9,952 nucleotides of DNA from DASPTB01 sp035623615 (GTDB lineage Bacteria; Actinomycetota; UBA4738), in the NCBI GenBank assembly GCA_035623615.1, contig DASPTB010000099.1, forward strand, positions 1-9,952. Direction: 5' to 3'. The notes below the pieces were generated by a model that had not been told where the DNA came from, made no database searches, and was given only the letters and a program-made list of their open reading frames with translations. This document shows, piece after piece, positions 1 to 7,049 of the stretch. Position 1 is the stretch's first letter. Every line of letters starts with the position of its first letter. Made by a program: the position numbers and the translations under genes.

Positions 1-1585
1 CGGCAACTGAGAGCGGCGTCTGCGCGAGCCCGCGCACCTCTGCGATGGAAAACCGCGAGAAAGCGTCGTACTCCGGGTCGCCGGTAACGGTCGGCCGTCG
101 GGCGAGCACGTCGGGCACGGCGCCGACGACCACGTGCACGAGCGGGATGTCTTGCGGGGGGACCTCGTCGCGAAGGTACGCGTCGTACCGGATGGCGAGC
201 TCGGCAGGTTGCTCGCCGCGGGGGTCGATCACCACGGCGAGCGGCGTACCCGGCGGGGTCCGTGAGAGCGCGATCCCGGCGTCTCGCGCCTGTGTGAGGA
301 CCTCCGGCGACACCTGCGGCCGCAACCCGAGCCACCGCCCCCACGCCAGGCCGAGGAACAGGCACCCTCCCGCGATCACCGCGACCCGGCGCCAGGGCGC
401 CGATCGGGCGCCATGGGCGCCGGGCGCGGCGTCCCCGGCCGCGTCGTCTGCTGCATGAGCGCCGTGCCAGATCCACGCGAGCCCGATCCCGCCGAGGATC
501 GGAAGCGCGAGGCAGAACGCCAGCAGGCGCTGACCCGGCGCCGACGTGCCCGCGAACAACAGAAAGACCCCACCGGCCGAGACGACGATCCACCCCAGCA
601 TCGCACCCCAGAACAGCGCCCACCGGTCGGCGGCGTGGCGCGGCGTCCGCCGCGCGACGCCGAGCGCCGTCGCCGCGAGGCCCACGATGGTCACGACGCG
701 ATACCAGGGGAAGTCGTGGCGGAGCTTGTGCAGGTACGAGGAGCGCAGCAGCGAGCCGAGTCCGGCCGCACGGAGAAACGCGTCGCGCGAGGTCTCGACC
801 GGCGTTCCCTCGAAGCCGCCCGCCGAGAGGAGACCGAGCGCGACGGCGGCGACCCCGGCCAGCGAAGCGACGAGGATCCGGACGACGGCCAGCGCGCCGA
901 AGCCTGCGCCTGCCCGGTGCTGACGGATCGCACCCGGAACCATGGCGAGGAGTCCCGTCCCCAGGACGCCCGCGCCGAGCGCCAGGAGCAGGGGATGTGA
1001 GAGGCCGGCGGCGGACACGAGGCCGCCGCCGGCCACCAGCGCGGGCGCCGGGTGCCGTCCCGACGCGCCGGTCCCGTCCGGCAGGGCCGCGCCGAAGCAG
1101 GCGAGCGCGGCGACGAAGGCGGCGCCGAACGCGAGCGTCGACACGTACCCGTCGGCGAGCAGCGAGAGGTACGCGCCGGTGAAGGACGCGACGAGCACGA
1201 AGCGAACGCGGTCGGGCCCGAGCGCCACGTCGACGAGCGCCCCGGCTGCCAGACCGGTCGCGACGGCGAGCGCCGGGAGCAGCCCCGCGACCACGCCCGC
1301 GGCCGGCGCGGGCGTGACTCGGGCCAGCGTCGCCACGAGGCCGACCACGCCCGGCCGGGCCCCCGATCCGAGGGGTCCCAGTCCGGCCGCACCAGCGAGC
1401 CGGGCCCACCACACGTAAACCGGAGTGTCGGAGCCGATCGTCACGTGCAGGCCGAACAGCGGATAGATGACGACGTAGGCGAGCAGCAGCGCGGCGGCGA
1501 CCAGCAGGACGGGACCGATCGCGCCACGTGCTCTCGGGGCGGACTCGGGCCGAGCGTCGGAATCCGGTCGAAGAGAGAGAACCAC
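1..1585 (-). CDS. Polytopic membrane protein, GT-C-like, 3' part beyond the window (paralogue of the 1608-3629 gene)
   Basis: A minus-strand frame stays open from a GTG at 1585 to the left edge (528 complete codons, no stop); an in-frame TAG at 1597-1595 makes GTG 1585 the first possible start. The protein begins MVLSLRPDSDARPES, then a first membrane helix at about residues 22-42, then an extracytoplasmic loop with GSDTPVYVWW (Asp53). Many Ala/Leu/Val/Gly-rich helices follow, ending with a conserved APGQRLLAFCLALPILGG stretch and a soluble C-terminal part (PLAVVIDPRGEQ). The same landmarks occur in order in the divergent gene at 1608-3629 (GWDTAAYIW, RPG...GVLATL, HRFLAFDMALPIAG, SPETL, RPVVFLLDSG), so the two are paralogues. 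An acidic residue in the first outer loop recalls GT-C lipid-linked-sugar transferases, but I recognise no named family. A role in surface glycan assembly is inferred from the neighbouring sugar genes. Start probably leaderless (see the -10 at 1592-1597). Confidence 0.85.
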   Translation of the reverse strand, partial: MVLSLRPDSDARPESAPRARGAIGPVLLVAAALLLAYVVIYPLFGLHVTIGSDTPVYVWWARLAGAAGLGPLGSGARPGVVGLVATLARVTPAPAAGVVAGLLPALAVATGLAAGALVDVALGPDRVRFVLVASFTGAYLSLLADGYVSTLAFGAAFVAALACFGAALPDGTGASGRHPAPALVAGGGLVSAAGLSHPLLLALGAGVLGTGLLAMVPGAIRQHRAGAGFGALAVVRILVASLAGVAAVALGLLSAGGFEGTPVETSRDAFLRAAGLGSLLRSSYLHKLRHDFPWYRVVTIVGLAATALGVARRTPRHAADRWALFWGAMLGWIVVSAGGVFLLFAGTSAPGQRLLAFCLALPILGGIGLAWIWHGAHAADDAAGDAAPGAHGARSAPWRRVAVIAGGCLFLGLAWGRWLGLRPQVSPEVLTQARDAGIALSRTPPGTPLAVVIDPRGEQPAELAIRYDAYLRDEVPPQDIPLVHVVVGAVPDVLARRPTVTGDPEYDAFSRFSIAEVRGLAQTPLSVA

Positions 1586-1591
1586 CGGCTC

Positions 1592-1597
1592 ACTCTA
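1592..1597 (-). promoter_or_regulatory. -10 box of leaderless promoter for the leftward membrane protein
   Basis: Read on the minus strand this is TAGAGT, which fits TANNNT. Six bases (1591-1586) separate it from the GTG at 1585, so transcription would start at or next to the start codon. No Shine-Dalgarno sequence precedes the GTG. No good -35 box is visible. It shares the TA step at 1596-1597 with the opposing -10. Confidence 0.5.
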
Positions 1598-1601
1598 TGA
1601 T
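1596..1601 (+). promoter_or_regulatory. -10 box of leaderless promoter for the rightward membrane protein
   Basis: TATGAT is a 5/6 match to the TATAAT consensus and is followed by six bases (1602-1607) and then the GTG at 1608. This is the layout of a leaderless actinobacterial promoter. No Shine-Dalgarno precedes the GTG, and the -35 region (about 1573-1578, GAGAGA) is not consensus. It overlaps the minus-strand -10 at 1592-1597. Confidence 0.55.
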
Positions 1602-1607
1602 CCTGGG

Positions 1608-3629
1608 GTGGTCTCGACCCCCGGAACCAAGCGGCGTTCGGCGTGGGTGCGCGGGTTCCTCGTCCCGGCGGGCGTGGCAGCGTTCGTGCTCGGGTTCTAT
1701 TTGAGCATCTACCCCCGTCATCACCTCGTCGTCCCGCTCGGATGGGACACCGCGGCCTACATCTGGATCACCAACCTGAGCCGGGACCTCGGTCTGCACG
1801 CCGCCGAACGGCTGAAGACGGCCGCGCAGGTGCAGGCGAACCCCGGCCGCCCCGGGTTCCCGACGATCGCCGGGGTGCTCGCAACCCTCGGGAACCAGTC
1901 GCCGATCCGCCTCATCGCCGTGATCCCCGCGGCCGTCGCGGCCTCGATCGGCCTCGCGGGGGGCGCGATCGTCGCCGGCGAACGCCGCCGGCCCACGTGG
2001 AGCTTCACGGTGACGGCGTTCGCCGTCGCCCTCTCGCCGCTCGTGCTGCTGCTGGTGGGGCCGACCGGCTACCAGGACAACCTGCTGGCGACCGCCGTGT
2101 TTCTGACGGCGATCGTCGCGATCGACCGCGCCGTCGCCGGGGAAGGGCCGATGTGGCCGGCGATCCTGCTCTTCGGCGCCGGCGGCCTGATCCACTGGGC
2201 GTTCTTCATCGTGATGGTCGCCGTGCTGCTGCTCACGGCCGTCCTGTGGGCACGGCGGTCGCTCGCCGACGTCCGAGCGGGAACGGCGTTGCTCCGCACG
2301 CCGTCCGGCCGCCTCGGCGCGATCGTCCTGGGCGGGGCGGCGATGGCCGCCGCGCTCTTGATCGGGGTGCTCGGCGCGCTGCCGAGGGAGCCGACGATCA
2401 CGTACGCCGAGCTGCGCCAGAAGTTCCACGCGGTGCTGCCGAAATATCGCGCGCGGCTCACCGTCCCGCTCGGGCTCGTCGGACTGGGCTCGCTCGCCGT
2501 CTCGGACTCGAGCCCCGACTGGACGCGCCCCCCGCCCTTCCCGCGACCGAAGGGACGGGGGTTCCTGCTCCGCCTGCTGATCGCCTGGGCCGTCGTGACC
2601 CTGGTCGGCGTGCTCGCGCTGGCCGGTCTGCACCTGAGGGTTCCGGCGCACCGGTTCCTCGCGTTCGACATGGCCCTGCCGATCGCCGGCGCCATGGGGC
2701 TGCTCTGGGCGAGCGATCTGCTTGCCCGCTGGGGCCGCCGCGTGAGCTGGTCGAGGATCGTGGCCGATGCGGCCGTCGTCCTCGTCCTGCTGGTGCTCGC
2801 GTTCACGACGCTCCGGTCGTGGTGGCACTGGCACACGGCGGTCAGTCCGGAGACGCTCGAGCAGTCCGCGGTCGCCGGCAGCTATCTCGACGCGGCCCGC
2901 ATCCCGACCTCACGGCCGGTCGTGTTCCTGCTCGACTCGGGCGACGACACGGCCACCACGGCCTTTCGCGCGCACCTCATCCGCGCGGGACTCCCCGCGA
3001 GCCGCATCCCGCAGGCGTACTTCTACGTCGGATTCCCGGAGCGGTTCCTCGCGCAGAAGCCCAGCACACGTCCGGGCCATACGATCTTCGACGAGACGTC
3101 GGCGCGCTACTTGTCGCGTCTCGGGCCCGCGTATGCGAACGACCCGGTCGCCCTGCTCCTGCAGTCGGCCGACCCCTCGTACGACGAGTGGGTGGCGGCG
3201 CATCCGTCGACCGTGGTGGGCCCCGGCGTCGCCGTCGTGCGCGGGCCGCTGCTCGCGACGGCGCTCGGGCAGACGCCGACGCCCGTCGGCCCGTTCACCC
3301 GGCTGGACGTCGTCGTCCTCGCCGCGTTCGCCATGGGCACGCTGTTCCTGATCGGCCTCGGTTGGTCGGTCGCGTTGCTCGGCGGCGACCCGCTGCGCGT
3401 CTGCGCCTGCGCGCCGTCGGTGGGGATCGCCGCCCTCGTGCCGTTCGCGGTCGTCGCCGACCGTTTCGGCGTGCGGCTCCGGGGCGTTGGGGGAGTGGCG
3501 CTCCCGATCGTGGTGATGGCGTGCGGGTGGGGGCTCGCCTACGTGCTGTCGCGGCGGGAGGGCCGCGGCGACCAGCCGACCGTCGTGGGCGACGCAGAGC
3601 CGAGCGCCACGACCGCGGCGCGCGGCTGA
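1608..3629 (+). CDS. Polytopic membrane protein, GT-C-like, of unknown specificity
   Basis: 673 residues from GTG 1608, chosen because a -10 box sits exactly 6 nt upstream and the N-terminus (basic residues, then a helix at about 15-35) looks natural. Landmarks: Asp47 in GWDTAAYIW in the first outer loop; NPGRPGFP at about 78-85; a series of hydrophobic helices to about residue 405, including HRFLAFDMALPIAG (348-361); a soluble segment of about 410-565 with PVVFLLDSGDDTAT; then three more helices (about 566-590, 602-617, 628-648) and a short hydrophilic tail. The position of Asp47 recalls GT-C glycosyltransferases, which use polyprenyl-phosphate sugars at the outer membrane face, but no family was recognised. 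It is a paralogue of the divergent gene ending at 1585, with a longer loop near residues 300-320. It ends 37 bp before the convergent GT2 gene. The glycan role is inferred from neighbours; a transporter or other lipid-linked enzyme is possible. Confidence 0.85.
   Translation: MVSTPGTKRRSAWVRGFLVPAGVAAFVLGFYLSIYPRHHLVVPLGWDTAAYIWITNLSRDLGLHAAERLKTAAQVQANPGRPGFPTIAGVLATLGNQSPIRLIAVIPAAVAASIGLAGGAIVAGERRRPTWSFTVTAFAVALSPLVLLLVGPTGYQDNLLATAVFLTAIVAIDRAVAGEGPMWPAILLFGAGGLIHWAFFIVMVAVLLLTAVLWARRSLADVRAGTALLRTPSGRLGAIVLGGAAMAAALLIGVLGALPREPTITYAELRQKFHAVLPKYRARLTVPLGLVGLGSLAVSDSSPDWTRPPPFPRPKGRGFLLRLLIAWAVVTLVGVLALAGLHLRVPAHRFLAFDMALPIAGAMGLLWASDLLARWGRRVSWSRIVADAAVVLVLLVLAFTTLRSWWHWHTAVSPETLEQSAVAGSYLDAARIPTSRPVVFLLDSGDDTATTAFRAHLIRAGLPASRIPQAYFYVGFPERFLAQKPSTRPGHTIFDETSARYLSRLGPAYANDPVALLLQSADPSYDEWVAAHPSTVVGPGVAVVRGPLLATALGQTPTPVGPFTRLDVVVLAAFAMGTLFLIGLGWSVALLGGDPLRVCACAPSVGIAALVPFAVVADRFGVRLRGVGGVALPIVVMACGWGLAYVLSRREGRGDQPTVVGDAEPSATTAARG
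2528..2561. repeat. Imperfect inverted repeat inside the plus-strand membrane protein gene
   Basis: Arms CCCCCCGCCCTTC (2528-2540) and GAAGGGACGGGGG (2549-2561) flank an 8-base loop. They pair over most of their length, with one bulge or two mismatches. The repeat encodes the proline/arginine-rich PPPFPRPKGRG loop, a region about 7-8 residues longer than in the paralogous protein. It could be a small palindromic insertion, or a chance product of G+C-rich coding. Confidence 0.35.
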
Positions 3630-3666
3630 GCGCCCGCGGCCACGCCCGCGCCCGCGAGGCAGTTCG

Positions 3667-4725
3667 TCACCGAAGCCAGGTCTTGAAGATCGCCTTGGTG
3701 AAGTTCCACGCGTACTTGAGGGTCTTCGGCTTCTTCGACTCGCCGCCCGCCCGCGCGCGGATCGTGATGGGGACCTCACGGACGCGGACCCGCTCGCGCA
3801 GGCCCTCGATCAGCAGCTCGGACGCCCAGAACTGGTCTTGATCGAGCTGCAGCCGCCGAAGGACGTCGGCGCGGATGGCGCGGTAGCCGTTCGACACGTC
3901 GGTGATGCGCGACCCCGTGATCAGCGTGACGAGCCACGAGAAGAAGTGCACGCCGACGTGGCGGACGACGCTCTCGCGTTCGAACTCGCCGAGGACGCGC
4001 GACCCGTTCACAAGGTCGGCCTCGTCCTCGAGGATCGGCTTGACCAGCAGCGGCATCTCGTCGGCGACGTGCTGCCCATCGGCGTCCATCGTCACGACGA
4101 CGCTCGCGTCGATGCGCCGGGCGATCTCGTAGCCGATCCGCAGGGCGAACCCCCCGCCGCGGCGGATCAGCAAGTGCGCGACGTGGGCGCCCGCCTTCTG
4201 GGCGACCTCGGAGGTCCCGTCCTCCGAGCCGTCGTCGACCACGATCGGGACGACCGGGTACCCCTCGAGCGTGTCGGGGAGCGAGTGGATGACGGCGCCG
4301 ACGTTCTCGGCCTCGTTGTGCGCGGGAAGGATCACGACGATCGACTGCGTGTCGGGCAGCTCGGACGAGACGCTCTTCCAGTCGAAGGCCTGCACGGTGA
4401 GCGCCTCGACGAGCATGCGGATCGACGAGTTCGCCCGGTCGACGGCCGCCATGTTGTTCATCATCAAGAGGAACAGCACGATGGTGGCGAAGATGAGGAC
4501 TCCGAGAAGACGCCGCCCGCCGCCGGAACGGAAGTTGAACGCGTCGAACAGCGGGTTGTAGATGCTGGGGTCGATCGCCAGGACGATCACGCCGATCGTG
4601 ACGAGCGACGTGATGATCAGGTTCAGCCGCGAGATGCTGCGCCGCTGGTACCGCCGGATCGAGACCACGAACAGCGCCGCCGCGGCGATGCCGCCGATGA
4701 TCCGAAGGCCGATCATCCCCGTCAC
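3667..4725 (-). CDS. DUF2304-like membrane domain fused to a family-2 (DPM1-like) glycosyltransferase
   Basis: 352 residues. Residues 1-115 hold two to three membrane helices (about 5-23, 35-52, 72-92) and resemble the DUF2304 proteins often encoded beside GT2 enzymes. Residues 128-330 are a GT-A fold GT2 domain with VILPAHNEA (131-139), VDDGSEDGT (163-171) and the metal-binding DADGQH (214-219); QFWASELLIEGLRER (298-312) matches the acceptor-side motif of polyprenyl-phosphate sugar transferases. The likely reaction is transfer of a nucleotide-linked sugar to a polyprenyl phosphate at the cytoplasmic face. GTG 4725 is chosen because GAGGGGG lies 7 nt upstream; ATG 4716 is 9 nt further inside and too far from it. 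The gene starts 24 bp after the SQD1-like gene, so they form one operon, which suggests the transferred sugar, or a partner sugar in the same glycan, is made by SQD1. The donor cannot be read from sequence. Confidence 0.9.
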   Translation of the reverse strand: MTGMIGLRIIGGIAAAALFVVSIRRYQRRSISRLNLIITSLVTIGVIVLAIDPSIYNPLFDAFNFRSGGGRRLLGVLIFATIVLFLLMMNNMAAVDRANSSIRMLVEALTVQAFDWKSVSSELPDTQSIVVILPAHNEAENVGAVIHSLPDTLEGYPVVPIVVDDGSEDGTSEVAQKAGAHVAHLLIRRGGGFALRIGYEIARRIDASVVVTMDADGQHVADEMPLLVKPILEDEADLVNGSRVLGEFERESVVRHVGVHFFSWLVTLITGSRITDVSNGYRAIRADVLRRLQLDQDQFWASELLIEGLRERVRVREVPITIRARAGGESKKPKTLKYAWNFTKAIFKTWLR

Positions 4726-4749
4726 GGCGTGGCCCCCTCGCGCACCGAG

Positions 4750-5928
4750 CTAGCTCGGAACGGTCTCGGCGAGCGTTCCGCGCCAGCGCGTCTTGGGCAT
4801 GATCGCACCAGGAATCACACGGTCCTTGTGGCGGTCGATGACGCCGAACATCGACTCGACGAGCGTTTCGGACAGCAGGTGCGGCCTGAGGCCGAGGTCC
4901 ACGAGCTTGGTGTGCGCCGCCCTGTAGTAGTGCTCCTCGAGCTCGACCCGCGGGTTGTCGACGTGCGCGATCTCGACCTCGAGCCCGACCGCCTTCCCGG
5001 CGCGCTGGACGAGCTCGGCGAGCTCGTTGACCGAGAACTGCTCGGTGAACTGGTTGAACACGCGGTACTCGCCCGGCGCCGCCGGGTTGAGGGTCGAGAG
5101 CTCGACACACCGCAGGGTGTCGAGGATGTTCAGGTAGCCGCGCGTCTGTCCGCCCTTTCCGTATGTGGTCAGCGCGTGGCCGATGACCGCCTGGGTGCAG
5201 AAACGATTGAGCGCAGTGCCGAACACCTCGTCGTAGTCGAACCGGGTCGCGAGCCGCGGGTCGAGCCGCGACTCGTCGGTCTCGATGCCGTAGACGACCC
5301 CCTGGTTCAGGTCGGTCGCTCGCAACCCCCAGACTCGGCACCCGAAGTGGATGTTGGTCGAGTCGTGCACCTTCGAGCAGTGGTACAGCGAGCCCGGCAG
5401 CTTGGGGAAGGGGAGCCGGTCGCTGCGGCCGTTGTGCTCGATCTCGATGAAGCCTTCCTCGATGTCGATGTTCGGCGTGCCGTACTCGCCCATCGTGCCC
5501 AGCTTGACCAGGTGCGAGTCGGGCGCCAGGTCGCGCATCGCCCACAGCACGTTCAGCGTGTTCACCACGTTGTTCATCTGGGTGTCGACGGCGTGCTTGC
5601 GGTCGATCATCGACCAGGGAGCCGACGGTTGCTCGCCGTAGTGGACGATCGTCTCGGGCGAGAAGTCACGGAACAGCCGCTCGACGACCGCCCAGTCGGT
5701 GAGGTCGCCCTCGGTGACGCCGATGTCGTTGCCCGAGACCTCCTTCCACGCCTGGACCCGTGTCGGCAGGTCGGCGGCGATCGGGGTCAGCGAGTCGGTG
5801 CCCGCGTCGGCGTGGGCCCGGCGCCGGAAGTAGTTGTCCACGACGTGGACGTCGTGGCCGCGGCTGGAGAAATACATGGCGGTCGGCCAGCCGAGATATC
5901 CGTCTCCGCCCAGGATCAGAATCCGCAT
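4750..5928 (-). CDS. sqd1: SQD1-type UDP-sulfoquinovose synthase (NAD-dependent SDR)
   Basis: 392 residues, normal length for the family. SQD1 converts UDP-glucose plus sulfite to UDP-sulfoquinovose in the cytoplasm. Seen in sequence: the NAD-binding GGDGYLGWPTAMYFS (7-21); QPSAPWSMIDR (100-110) and TQMNNVVNTLNVLWA (116-130), both hallmark SQD1 stretches; the catalytic Thr145 in GTMGEYGTP; and the Tyr182-x3-Lys186 pair in LYHCSKVH. As I recall, these match the Arabidopsis SQD1 active-site numbering. ATG 5928 is preceded by GAGGAG five bases away, a good ribosome-binding site. It is the first gene of a two-gene operon with the GT2 enzyme. The product can feed sulfolipid (SQDG) or, as with archaeal Agl3, a glycan; no SQD2/SqdX-type lipid transferase is in view, which favours a glycan but does not prove it. 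A related NDP-sugar epimerase activity is the main alternative. Confidence 0.93.
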   Translation of the reverse strand: MRILILGGDGYLGWPTAMYFSSRGHDVHVVDNYFRRRAHADAGTDSLTPIAADLPTRVQAWKEVSGNDIGVTEGDLTDWAVVERLFRDFSPETIVHYGEQPSAPWSMIDRKHAVDTQMNNVVNTLNVLWAMRDLAPDSHLVKLGTMGEYGTPNIDIEEGFIEIEHNGRSDRLPFPKLPGSLYHCSKVHDSTNIHFGCRVWGLRATDLNQGVVYGIETDESRLDPRLATRFDYDEVFGTALNRFCTQAVIGHALTTYGKGGQTRGYLNILDTLRCVELSTLNPAAPGEYRVFNQFTEQFSVNELAELVQRAGKAVGLEVEIAHVDNPRVELEEHYYRAAHTKLVDLGLRPHLLSETLVESMFGVIDRHKDRVIPGAIMPKTRWRGTLAETVPS

Positions 5929-6012
5929 CGTCGCTCCTCGTCAATGCTCTCGTGGTCGTCCGCCGGGCCCGGCCGGTCCTCCTGCCGGCGTCCGGGGGAT
6001 CGCGGAGCCCCT

Positions 6013-6040
6013 ATTGTACGGGCCGCCGCATGCCGATCAA
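6013..6040 (-). promoter_or_regulatory. Sigma70-like promoter for the sqd1-GT2 operon
   Basis: On the minus strand, TTGATC (6040-6035) and TACAAT (6018-6013) are separated by 16 bases. The -10 is a 5/6 match and the -35 keeps TTGA. The predicted start is near 6006, giving a leader of roughly 78 nt before the ATG at 5928. The rest of 5929-6162 shows no other clear element; no convincing plus-strand promoter was found for the gene at 6163. Confidence 0.55.
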
Positions 6041-6162
6041 ATGGGTCTGACCTGCTGCGACAGGTTCGCCATGCTCCCGGGTTCGCAGGGAAAGCCGGGA
6101 TCCGGAGGCGGCCGCCGCGGTAGCCTGCTGGGCGGGAGGAGCGGCCCGCTCGAGGGACACGG

Positions 6163-7026
6163 ATGATCGACGAGCGAACCGACCAACGGACACCCCCGGC
6201 TCCCTCCCACAACGAGGGGCCGGCCGCGCCGACCCCGATCCGGGCCTTCCTGGTCGTCGGCTGCGTCATGGCGATCGTGATCGCGGCGACGGTGGCCTCG
6301 CTCATCGTCCCGGGAACGCCCCGCCCGCAACCGCCCCCGCCCCCGCCGAGAAAGCTGCTGGCCACGTCCCAGCCGTTCGCGGTTCACCTCGCGTGGGCAC
6401 CGCCACCGTCGGGCAACGTTCGCGTCTTCGTGGTGCTCCGCGACGGCGATCAACTGGCGACCGTCCGCGCGCACTCCTTCATCGACCGGACGGTCGAGCC
6501 GGGCGTCACCTACCACTACGCGGTGGAATCGCTCGGCAACGACGGCGCGGTCTCCATCCCGGTCGCCGCGCAGCAACGTCCGCCGGTGCCACCGGCGTCC
6601 ACGGCGCAAGTGGACGGCGTCTTCGACGTGCGTCTGCGCGTGGAGGAGTCGAGCGGCGTGCGCCTGCGAACGCAGTCGCCGCTCGAACGGTGGCGGCTCA
6701 CACCCCCGTGTCCCCAGGGCGCTGGGTGCGGGCGGCTGCAGTTGCAGGACCTCGTCTATCCCACCGTGTCGGGCACGCTCGGTCTCTTGCGCGGAGCGTA
6801 TCGCGGAGCCATCGGCGGGTACCACGGGTTTACCTGCGGGTCGCCCGCGACGCGCGTCCGGTCGCAGATGAACCTGTCGTTCGTAGCCGCGGGTGCCGGA
6901 GTCGTCGACCACATGTGGCGCGCGACGCGCCTGCAGGGAACGCTCCGCGAGGTGGCGTCCGCGCCCTCGGGGAAGTGCTCGACGGCGCGCATCCTCTATT
7001 CGTTCACCGCGACGCTCCGCGCCTGA
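6163..7026 (+). CDS. Membrane-anchored protein with fibronectin-III-like domain and Cys-containing C-terminal beta domain
   Basis: 287 residues. Layout: a short cytoplasmic tail (1-26); one helix (about 27-49, FLVVGCVMAIVIAATVASLI); a proline-rich spacer (51-62); a fibronectin-III-like beta domain (about 68-136, with VHLAWAPPPSGNVRVFVVLRDG and GVTYHYAVESLGNDG); and a C-terminal domain (about 149-287) rich in beta strands with cysteines at 183, 189, 225 and 272. From memory this last part resembles the extracytoplasmic domains (TPxCPxGxC...) on some actinobacterial secreted proteins and kinases; I cannot name the family. The protein is expected outside the membrane, in single-pass type II orientation. 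ATG 6163 has GAGGG six bases upstream. It diverges from sqd1 across 234 bp and ends 23 bp before the convergent hydrolase gene. A role in cell-envelope binding is a guess. Confidence 0.85.
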   Translation: MIDERTDQRTPPAPSHNEGPAAPTPIRAFLVVGCVMAIVIAATVASLIVPGTPRPQPPPPPPRKLLATSQPFAVHLAWAPPPSGNVRVFVVLRDGDQLATVRAHSFIDRTVEPGVTYHYAVESLGNDGAVSIPVAAQQRPPVPPASTAQVDGVFDVRLRVEESSGVRLRTQSPLERWRLTPPCPQGAGCGRLQLQDLVYPTVSGTLGLLRGAYRGAIGGYHGFTCGSPATRVRSQMNLSFVAAGAGVVDHMWRATRLQGTLREVASAPSGKCSTARILYSFTATLRA

Positions 7027-7033
7027 CAGGCGC

Positions 7034-7049
7034 GGGCCGGGCGCGGCCC
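7034..7049. terminator. Possible bidirectional terminator hairpin
   Basis: GGGCC (7034-7038) and GGCCC (7045-7049) flank a six-base loop in the 23-bp gap between two convergent stops. There is no T-tract, so this is weak evidence. Its position is right for a shared terminator. Confidence 0.25.

Noticed and set aside
45..1600. Several plus-strand open frames of 60-195 codons
   Set aside because: All are antisense to the continuous minus-strand membrane-protein frame, which shares conserved motifs with its paralogue.
1590..2834. 414-codon minus-strand open frame opposite the plus-strand membrane protein
   Set aside because: Arg/Glu/Asp/Gly low-complexity translation with no fold signal, lying over a gene with strong paralogue support on the other strand.
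3621..3638. Weak hairpin (CGCGG...CCGCG) around the stop of the plus-strand membrane gene
   Set aside because: Only 5 bp of stem, an 8-base loop and no T-tract in very GC-rich DNA; not distinguishable from chance.
1643..3841. 732-codon plus-strand frame overlapping the membrane protein and the GT2 gene
   Set aside because: Arg/Ala/Gly/Pro-rich frame-shifted shadow; it runs through the end of one real gene into the antisense of another.
3838..6123. 761-codon plus-strand open frame opposite the GT2 and sqd1 genes
   Set aside because: Antisense to two genes with clear family motifs; composition dominated by Asp, Arg, Val and Glu, as expected for a shadow frame in high-GC DNA.
6121..6126. TAGCCT as a -10 for the gene at 6163
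   Set aside because: Fits TANNNT only loosely and has no -35 at the right distance.
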